Shown here: one piece after another, positions 58,024 through 64,000 of the stretch
Layout of the letters: every line of letters begins with the position of its first letter
Position numbering within the stretch: the stretch's first letter is position 1
NCBI GenBank assembly: GCA_003225295.1
Contig: QHYZ01000060.1
Coordinates: 1 to 64,000, forward strand
Origin: Acidobacteriota bacterium
GTDB taxonomy: Bacteria > Acidobacteriota > Terriglobia > Acidiferrales > UBA7541
Reading direction: 5' to 3'
DNA: 64,000 nucleotides
Position numbers and translations under genes: made by a program
The notes under the pieces: generated by a model
The model's input: the letters and a program-made list of their open reading frames with translations, nothing else
Told to the model about the DNA's origin: nothing
Databases searched by the model: none

Positions 58024-58929
58024 TCAGTGGCATTTTCCACTGCCGGAATCTGTGAAGCTCTTGCCCGTTTCGGGAATAAATTGCCAGTCGTAGGCGCCGG
58101 GCCTGAGAGTAAGTTTCAAGACGCCGAAGGCCGTGGCGTCGCGCAACTCGCTGTTGGGCCTTGGCGCGCCGAACGGGCGGTGATTCTTGCCGCCCGTGCC
58201 AACAACGAATTCGCGAATGCCACGCTGCGGATCGGCAACGCCCGCAGGCGTTTGCGGGGCGAAGCGCTCGTAATCGTGATCATGGCCGCCGACAACGATA
58301 TCGGCATTGGCTTGGTAGAGTGCCTGGAAGAGAGGCTTAACGGTGAGATCATTGCCGTGGGCGCTGCCGGAACTAAAGAGCGGTCGGTGCCAGTAGGCGA
58401 GCGTGCAGGCAGCGGGGTGAGCGGCAAGATCCGCACGCAGCCACCTTTCTTGCGGTGAACCGGCTTCGCAGCCGCCGACATCCCGGCACTCGCTGTTCAG
58501 CACGATGATATGCCAGGTTCCGAGTTCGTAGCTGTAGTAGCCGGTCTTCGGGTCGCCGGCTTCTGCTCCGAAATAGTTGAAGTAAGGTGCCGCACCAGCG
58601 GCATGAAACTCGTGATTGCCGGGTGCGGGGCGGGTGCGGGATTTTGCGCGGCCCCACGTTTTGTCGTAGCAGGTGAAGTTTTCCTTGCTGCCATCCGGAT
58701 AGGCCAGGTCGCCTACGGCCATGACAGTGCCGCCGACATTCTGGAGCAGTTTTGCCGTGGCTTCCGCGCCGGAAAGATCCTTGCAGTCGGCGATGTCACC
58801 CGCACCGACGAGGATGGCAGATTGATCCGCAGGCGGCGTGGCCGAGGACAGAATTGCCGGGCATGGAGAGAGCGTTGCCAACGCCTCCGCAGCAACTATC
58901 AACCCTATGCCCCAGAAGTGCTTTTGCAT
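58024..58929 (-). CDS. Exported calcineurin-like metallophosphatase (purple acid phosphatase-like)
   Basis: Met at 58929 (MQKHFWGIGLIVAAEALAT) begins a signal peptide and has GAGGGG upstream, giving 301 residues. The dimetal ligand series is complete: GAGDIADC, VGDLAYPDG, PGNHEFHA, AYWHRPLF and GGHDHDYERF. This is the pattern of purple acid phosphatase-like phosphoesterases. The enzyme should release phosphate from an ester in the periplasm. It lies downstream of the TonB receptor and upstream of the beta-propeller gene, all on the same strand. Confidence 0.92.
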   Translation of the reverse strand: MQKHFWGIGLIVAAEALATLSPCPAILSSATPPADQSAILVGAGDIADCKDLSGAEATAKLLQNVGGTVMAVGDLAYPDGSKENFTCYDKTWGRAKSRTRPAPGNHEFHAAGAAPYFNYFGAEAGDPKTGYYSYELGTWHIIVLNSECRDVGGCEAGSPQERWLRADLAAHPAACTLAYWHRPLFSSGSAHGNDLTVKPLFQALYQANADIVVGGHDHDYERFAPQTPAGVADPQRGIREFVVGTGGKNHRPFGAPRPNSELRDATAFGVLKLTLRPGAYDWQFIPETGKSFTDSGSGKCH

Positions 58930-58983
58930 CGCCAACCCCTCGATCGATTCATGACCATAGCGTGAGAAGGAAAAGTAAACCAA

Positions 58984-59318
58984 ACAACCTAAACACAGCT
59001 TAAATCACGGCCAGGAGAGATTAGAGACTCTGTAAGACGATCTTCGACAAGGGCGACCCCCCCTGTGACCTAGCCGGAAATTCCCGCGGAGCCCTTCCTA
59101 GGGGGTACCCAACCCCGTAGTTGCTTTTGCCAAAGGGAGCGGTAGTGTTTGAAAACAGGAGAGTTAGCCTTTCCCGCAGCGCAAACAGTGCGCCAGAGTA
59201 TCGAAACAAAAGGGGATGAATGCACAATGTTGTTAAGAGATCCAAAGCTCTCCTAGTTGGGAAGTGGAGCACCCCCCCTAGCCCTAGACTCCGGGCATTG
59301 GCATGAATTTCAAAGTCC
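58984..59318 (-). other. Non-coding GC-rich element between TonB and metallophosphatase genes
   Basis: The 335-base gap holds no ORF with support. It has poly-C runs at about 59057-59063 and 59272-59278. Inverted 8-mers CTAGGGGG (59098-59105) and CCCCCTAG (59274-59281) could pair, enclosing about 168 bases. On the minus strand the ends read CTAGGGGGGG and CTAGGTCACAGGGGGGG. This could be a structured leader of the phosphatase mRNA or a dispersed repeat. Confidence 0.35.
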
Positions 59319-62177
59319 TCATTTCTCGTGCAAGGGCGACCAGCGGAAGCCCGCGGCCACTGTGGGCTTGTAATATTCCCGCTGGATCATGTACTGCGGG
59401 CTGCCCTGATAGAAGCCGAAAACCTCGTTGTTGAGATTGAGGCCATACATGACGAACTGCAGGCCATGAACCAGGCGATAGCTGCCTTGAACGTCCGCCT
59501 GGAGGTGCGCATAGAGGTAGATGTCGCTATCTGGCCCCTTGATTCCTCCAGGAGTTATCGTGGCAGGACCACCAGCGAGCGGATCGGATCCGTCCTGATA
59601 TCTATACTCGAAGATGTTCGCGGCGTTGTAGGACAAGCCTGCACGAAAAGAGAAACGACCGCGATCATACGTCGGACTGATGTTCCAGGTGTGCGGGGCG
59701 GAGCGCGAGAGCCTTGGGTTGTCGGCGCGGTTGAAGAGCCCGATGGCTCTAGAATCGGTGTAGCCGTAATTTGCCGAGATACCGAAACCACCGAGCAGTC
59801 CTGGGAGAAACGTCAGATGTTGCAGGTAGGCGACTTCAAACCCCGTCACCCATCCGCTGCCGGCGTTGACGGGCTGCGTCACGTTGTAATGGCCCGGCGG
59901 AGCCCCCGAAACAGGAGGCTGATAGTTGGCGATTTGGACCGTTTTCGTTACGATCGGGTCGCTGAGGTTCTTATAGAAAAACCCTACCGCGATGAGTCCG
60001 AAAGGCTTCAGCGAATGCTCCAGGAGCACGTCGAAGTTGTCAGCGGTTTCCGCTTTGAGATGGGGATTCCCCAGGGAAGCGGTGTTGATGCCACCGCCCG
60101 TCGAGAAGCTCGCTGCCTGGGCGATGTCCTGCGGATTCGGACGCGACAAACCTCGACCGTAGACAAGACGGAGGTCGGTGTCACCGGTGAGGGCGATGCG
60201 TGCGGAGACGCTCGGAAGCACCTTAAGATAAGAACCGCCGAGTTTGCTTGTTAGCGTGCCCGCAACCGAATCAAAGCTCAAGGCATCGAGGTTGGTGCCC
60301 TCAAACCGAAGGCCAGCCACAAGGCGAACTCGGTTGAAATCAATGGTGTTCATCAGGTAGCCGGCAGAAACCTTTTCAATCAGGTCAAAGTTATTGCCAC
60401 TTACTACGGGAGGGCCGGAGAGTGCGCCGGGCATAGCGGTGTTGAAAGCGGCGAGGACGGCGCGGTAACCTGGGTCGTATCCCAGTGGGTAGGTACCATT
60501 ATAATAATTACTGTTCGATAAAACATTCGGGAATGCATTCAGCGGCAGCAGCGTCGTCCCGGCAGGAACCGAAAAATCGGGGGTGAAGGAATTGTCAAAC
60601 TTGTGTTCGTTGCGGAACTTGCCCCCAACTTCGATGGTGGAGAGGTGTGAACCCAGGTGGTAATTCTTGGCGACCGCTCCGTTCACTTGCAGATTCAACT
60701 GAGCGGTGAGCCCGATCGCGGCGCCGCCAATCCTGTCGAGCGACATAGTTGTCGGATCGTGCGCTTCGCTGTAGCAAACCGGAGCCCACTGCGGCAGGTA
60801 AATGTTCTTGGTCGCGGCGGGATCGAAGCTGCAGCTGCCGCTCGCGAGATTTGATCTGAAAGATGCCGTGGGATCGTTTTCGCCCAACTGCCGGGAGCGC
60901 GCGGCAGAGACGTCCCAGGCGAACCATGAACTCGTACGCACGTGCTTGCCGCCAAGCACCAGACTTCCGATGCCATAGTCCGGGAGCCGAATCTGGGTAT
61001 TGAAGCTCGGAGTGCCACCATTGCCGTTCAGGAGACCGACGGCCACCGGGTCGGTATTGTCGTTTAACGTGTACACCCAGCGATCACCGAAATTCTTGAA
61101 GTCCGAGTAGAAACCGCGAAGATAGATATTGGACCCCTCGGCAAGTTTGTAGTCCGTGCTGCCAGCTAGGCCCCAGCGGCTGCGGTAGTAACGATATTCG
61201 CGCTGGTCGATGGTGTCGAACCAGCGTGGACTCCCCGGAAGCAAGCTGGCGATATCTGGTACCGGCTCGATGTCGTCAATTCCGCGGCCGTTCCAATCGT
61301 AGGTGCCACCAATGAGCGCACCGAAACGCTTGTCGCTTCCGAATCGCTGGCCCATCGTGGCAGCGGTTTCGACCAGGCCGCGGCCATTTACGATGGGCGT
61401 GTATCCCCCCATTCCGTTGAGGGTGATGGTAGGCCGTTCGCCCGCCGTCTTGGTAACCAGGTTTACGGAACCACCGATTCCGTCCGCGTCCATGTTGGCT
61501 TGGAGGGTCTTGTTGATTTCAACGGACTCGACAATGTCAGCCGGAATGGCATCCAGCTTGATTTGGCGCACGCCCGATTCCGGAGAAGGCACGTTGATGC
61601 CATTGATGGTGACGCTTGTGAGCCGGGGCTCGGTACCACGGACCTGCACGTACTTGCCTTCGCCTTCGTCGCGCTCCAAGGTAACGCTAGGCAAACGGCC
61701 AAGGGCATCAGCCATATTGGCATTGGGCAGGCTGCGAATCACGTCCGAGGTGAGCACCTGCACAAGGTTGTCGGCGGTTAGCTGGCGGTTGATCTCCTCA
61801 GCTTCACCGGAGGCGCGCTCCGCAGTGACAAGGACTTCCAGATTTTGAGACCCGACCTCAAGCTTGGCGTCGAGGCTGGCAATCTGTCCGGCAGAGACGG
61901 TTACCTGCTTGGTGAAGCCGTTGAAGCCAATGTAAGTGATGCTGATCGTGAAACGGCCCGGTTCCACGTCATTGATGAAGAACTCGCCTTGGGTATGGGA
62001 AACGACGATAATTCCCTTAGGTTGTAGCTCAATTCGTGCGCCCTGCAAAACGCCACCGGAATTATCCGTGACGTGGCCACGGATTCCGCCCTTAGGCTCC
62101 TGGGCAAGAGCCGGCACCCCTAGGACAACAATGGCGCCTAGCGCCAATAAAAGCCTCTTCCCATTCGACATCATCAC
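59319..62177 (-). CDS. TonB-dependent outer-membrane receptor with N-terminal carboxypeptidase-regulatory-like domain
   Basis: This 952-residue protein has a signal peptide (MMMSNGKRLLLALGAIVVLG, cleavage near ALAQ-EP). Residues 28-115 (GGIRGHVTDNSGGVLQGARI) form the CarboxypepD-reg-like domain common in Bacteroidetes and Acidobacteria. The plug follows at about 130-245 (LPNANMADALGRLPSVTLERD, VRGTEPRLTSVTINGINV). The barrel continues to FRWSPLHEK, ending in a charged residue after an aromatic-rich strand. It resembles receptors of the TonB-Xanth-Caul class that import sugars or phosphate-bearing compounds. A metallophosphatase and a propeller gene follow on the same strand. Confidence 0.93.
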   Translation of the reverse strand: MMMSNGKRLLLALGAIVVLGVPALAQEPKGGIRGHVTDNSGGVLQGARIELQPKGIIVVSHTQGEFFINDVEPGRFTISITYIGFNGFTKQVTVSAGQIASLDAKLEVGSQNLEVLVTAERASGEAEEINRQLTADNLVQVLTSDVIRSLPNANMADALGRLPSVTLERDEGEGKYVQVRGTEPRLTSVTINGINVPSPESGVRQIKLDAIPADIVESVEINKTLQANMDADGIGGSVNLVTKTAGERPTITLNGMGGYTPIVNGRGLVETAATMGQRFGSDKRFGALIGGTYDWNGRGIDDIEPVPDIASLLPGSPRWFDTIDQREYRYYRSRWGLAGSTDYKLAEGSNIYLRGFYSDFKNFGDRWVYTLNDNTDPVAVGLLNGNGGTPSFNTQIRLPDYGIGSLVLGGKHVRTSSWFAWDVSAARSRQLGENDPTASFRSNLASGSCSFDPAATKNIYLPQWAPVCYSEAHDPTTMSLDRIGGAAIGLTAQLNLQVNGAVAKNYHLGSHLSTIEVGGKFRNEHKFDNSFTPDFSVPAGTTLLPLNAFPNVLSNSNYYNGTYPLGYDPGYRAVLAAFNTAMPGALSGPPVVSGNNFDLIEKVSAGYLMNTIDFNRVRLVAGLRFEGTNLDALSFDSVAGTLTSKLGGSYLKVLPSVSARIALTGDTDLRLVYGRGLSRPNPQDIAQAASFSTGGGINTASLGNPHLKAETADNFDVLLEHSLKPFGLIAVGFFYKNLSDPIVTKTVQIANYQPPVSGAPPGHYNVTQPVNAGSGWVTGFEVAYLQHLTFLPGLLGGFGISANYGYTDSRAIGLFNRADNPRLSRSAPHTWNISPTYDRGRFSFRAGLSYNAANIFEYRYQDGSDPLAGGPATITPGGIKGPDSDIYLYAHLQADVQGSYRLVHGLQFVMYGLNLNNEVFGFYQGSPQYMIQREYYKPTVAAGFRWSPLHEK

Positions 62178-62400
62178 ACCTCCGGTCGAAAACCACTGAG
62201 CTTTTCAAACGCCAGCAGTTAGGACCCTGGGGCGGTATGGGTCGTCGGAATACGGCTCGCCCCGTCCTTGGCCTCTATTTGCGGTGTGGATTGCTACTGG
62301 GAGATGAATGGCTAGTCACGAATCTTTGAAATAAGAATGAAAGAATCTTCAGATTCAGAGCTAGGGCGAATGGCACTGCATGTGCGAAGGCAGGAAGGGG
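62178..62400. other. Upstream region of the TonB receptor gene
   Basis: About 220 bases contain no ORF that I can support. An AT-richer stretch (62316-62365) may hold the promoter, but no clear Pho box or consensus promoter is visible. Confidence 0.4.
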
Positions 62401-63078
62401 CTAGCGATTCGTTGCCATGGGCAGAGTAATACAAAAGACGGAGCCGTTGCCTGTGAATGAGTTTTATGGGCTCGTTCTCATCGATCTTCCGGCGAAGAAG
62501 GCGCACAAAGGGCGTCGAGAGTGTTCTCTTCGATGTTTTCCGACGGCCCCCATACCCCTTCGAGAATGGCATGGCGAGAGACGGCACGCTCCTCGTGGCG
62601 CATGAGGAATTCAAGCAAGAGAAGTTCCGCCGGGGTGAGATGGATTTCTCGAGTCCCACGGAAGACGCGCCGCTCGGTGATCTCCAGCGCCAGATCGCAG
62701 AGTATGAGTTCGCGGCTCGGCTACCCGGCGCTCCGGCGCGCGGATACGGGCGAGCAAAACAGCAAACGAGAACGGTTTCGTCACGTAATCGTCGGCTCCT
62801 GAGTCAAGCCCTTTGACGATATCGGGGACATAGTCGCGAGCGGTAAGCATCAAAATGGTAATGTCTTGCCGGAGTTCGCGAAATCGGCGCGCGACCTGAA
62901 TCCCGTTGATTCCAGGCAGCATCACGTCGAGCAGGACAAGGTCGAACTGTGTGTCTTGCGCTAGGGAGAGTGCCGACGGGCCGTCGTGAGCAAGGCTCAC
63001 GGCGTGATTATCTTCCTGGAGCCCGCGCCGGAGCACCTGCGCCGTTCCCTTTTCATCTTCGACGACCAGGATCTTCAC
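62401..63078 (-). pseudogene. Decayed OmpR-type response regulator joined to the end of a histidine kinase
   Basis: From the ATG at 63078 the frame encodes a complete receiver domain: MKILVVEDEKG, phospho-acceptor Asp in LVLLDVMLPGINGIQV, and TKPFSFAVLLARIRA. Near 62730 the coding potential moves to another frame (LALEITERRVFRG, then LTPAELLLLEFLMRH), which is the OmpR winged helix. It moves to a third frame near 62530 (FVRLLRRKIDENEPIKLIH). The last 17 codons before TAG at 62401 read TGNGSVFCITLPMATNR, which resembles the carboxyl end of a histidine kinase. At least two frameshifts and an apparent deletion have removed most of the kinase. Confidence 0.8.
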
Positions 63079-63141
63079 GCCAGCTAACTGCTTTCTCCGG
63101 AACTTCCTCCATCATCCGCTTCCGCGACTTGAAATAAAGCC

Positions 63142-64000
63142 TCAGTGGGCATTTTTCGGTTGCAGATAGAAGTGGATCGCGGGCGTAAAGATGAGCGAAA
63201 GCACCATCGAGCTCAGAATCCCGCCGACGACAGTGATGGCGAGCGGCTTAAGCATCTGGGAGCCCTTCCCAATGGCGAAAGCCAAAGGGAGCATGCCGGC
63301 GACGGTGGCGAGCGCGGTCATGGCGATGGGCCGCAAACGGCGGCGGCCGGCCTGAATCATGGATTCCTCGGCGGAAAAGCCGAGGTCGCGGAAGCGGTGC
63401 TCGGCGTCAAGGAGAAGAATGCCGTTCTTCGCTACGATGCCAACTACCATGATCATGCCCATGAAGGAGGCGACGTTAAACGTCGTGCGAGTAACGAGAA
63501 GGGCGAGCAAACCGCCAAAAGTCGACAGCAAAGCGGAACCCAGAATCGCGGTCGGCGCGGAAAATGTGCGGAATTCGAACAGCAGCACGACAAATAGCAA
63601 CACCAACGCGAGCAGGAGAACCATGAGCAGATCGCCGAACGATTTCATTTGCTCCGCGTACGTGCCACCGTATTCCACGCGGACGGAGGGCGGCAGGTGA
63701 AGATCGTCGACAGCTTTCTTGACGGCGGTGATGCCCGATCCGAGATCCACGCCCTCGAAACGTCCCGTGACTTCCGCGAGCCTTTGAAGATTCTCCCGGC
63801 GGATTTCCGTCTGTCCGGGGTCCGAACTAACTGTTGCGAGGGAGCCGAGGGTTGCCGTGCGTCCGGTGGCGCTAGTGAGGAGCGTGTTGCTCATGCGATC
63901 CAGCGTCGCCCGGGCCTGCTCCGGGAATCGAACGCGGATGGTGTAAGCACGATCGTTTACAACCACGGGTGTGCTGGCAGGCTCGCCTTCCAGAATGGCG
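63142..64000 (-). CDS. RND efflux transporter, C-terminal part (runs off window)
   Basis: The frame is open to the window edge, so about 285 C-terminal residues are present, read from AILEGEPASTPVVV. The segment includes the last membrane helices and the relay-type VGIVAKNGILLLDAEHRFRD. SFMGMIMVVG and RRLRPIAMTALATVAGMLPLAF follow. The sequence GRFEGVDLGSGITAVKKAV is closer to heavy-metal (CzcA/CusA) RND proteins than to the MdtB/C-like pair in this window. The decayed regulator follows 63 bases downstream, so the pump may once have been under its control. Confidence 0.88.
   Translation of the reverse strand, partial: AILEGEPASTPVVVNDRAYTIRVRFPEQARATLDRMSNTLLTSATGRTATLGSLATVSSDPGQTEIRRENLQRLAEVTGRFEGVDLGSGITAVKKAVDDLHLPPSVRVEYGGTYAEQMKSFGDLLMVLLLALVLLFVVLLFEFRTFSAPTAILGSALLSTFGGLLALLVTRTTFNVASFMGMIMVVGIVAKNGILLLDAEHRFRDLGFSAEESMIQAGRRRLRPIAMTALATVAGMLPLAFAIGKGSQMLKPLAITVVGGILSSMVLSLIFTPAIHFYLQPKNAH

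Overview
The window is GC-rich, densely coded and chromosomal in character. It most likely comes from an Acidobacteriota genome. The best single marker is the left edge, where a PadR repressor precedes a MacB-like permease with the N-terminal prefix of the acidobacterial 'ADOP' permeases. Other supports are the archaeal/eukaryal-type prolyl-tRNA synthetase, the Y-family polymerase/DnaE2 pair, a carboxypeptidase-regulatory-domain TonB receptor and tandem RND pumps. The taxonomic call is inference. I saw no tRNA, rRNA, CRISPR array, integrase or intact insertion sequence.

Layout. 1-1394: padR-ADOP (minus). 1458-8117: a plus-strand mutagenic-repair block, with a Y-family polymerase behind a consensus promoter and a long foldable leader, then dnaE2 carrying an in-frame intergenic-type repeat, a probably frameshifted small gene and an exported Pro/Ala-rich protein. 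8535-32642: about 24 kb entirely on the minus strand. In transcription order this reads proS, a small membrane protein, a bifunctional PBP, two TPR proteins, nfeD, a slipin-SPOR fusion, lnt, prfB with a programmed frameshift, metK, ahcY, tldD, tldE, gltB and a LysR regulator. Many junctions overlap by 1-4 bases. 33545-39386: exported dienelactone hydrolase, two ABC-F ATPases and an HI0933-type flavoprotein. 39485-42015: a dihaem cytochrome c followed by a PQQ dehydrogenase. 42443-47022: glyA, a TPR protein, a PilZ protein, a LuxR-type remnant and an MbfA-like iron exporter. 47120-54705: an MdtABC-like tripartite pump operon with two RND subunits. 55039-58929: cytochrome c, MFS exporter, beta-propeller and metallophosphatase. 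59319-62177: TonB receptor. 62401-63078: a decayed two-component locus. 63142-64000: the C-terminal part of another RND pump.

Working together. metK, ahcY and glyA serve the methyl and one-carbon cycles. NfeD, slipin-SPOR, Lnt and the PBP form an envelope-maintenance neighbourhood. The Y-family polymerase and DnaE2 are a translesion pair. The TonB receptor, metallophosphatase and propeller look like an outer-membrane uptake unit for a phosphorylated substrate.

The observations I would follow first are the slipin-SPOR fusion beside NfeD and the PBP, the repeat translated inside DnaE2, the decayed regulator that appears joined to the last codons of a histidine kinase, the RF2 frameshift site, the structured leader of the Y-family polymerase, and the GC-rich non-coding element between the TonB and phosphatase genes. 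None is proven to be a new system from sequence alone.
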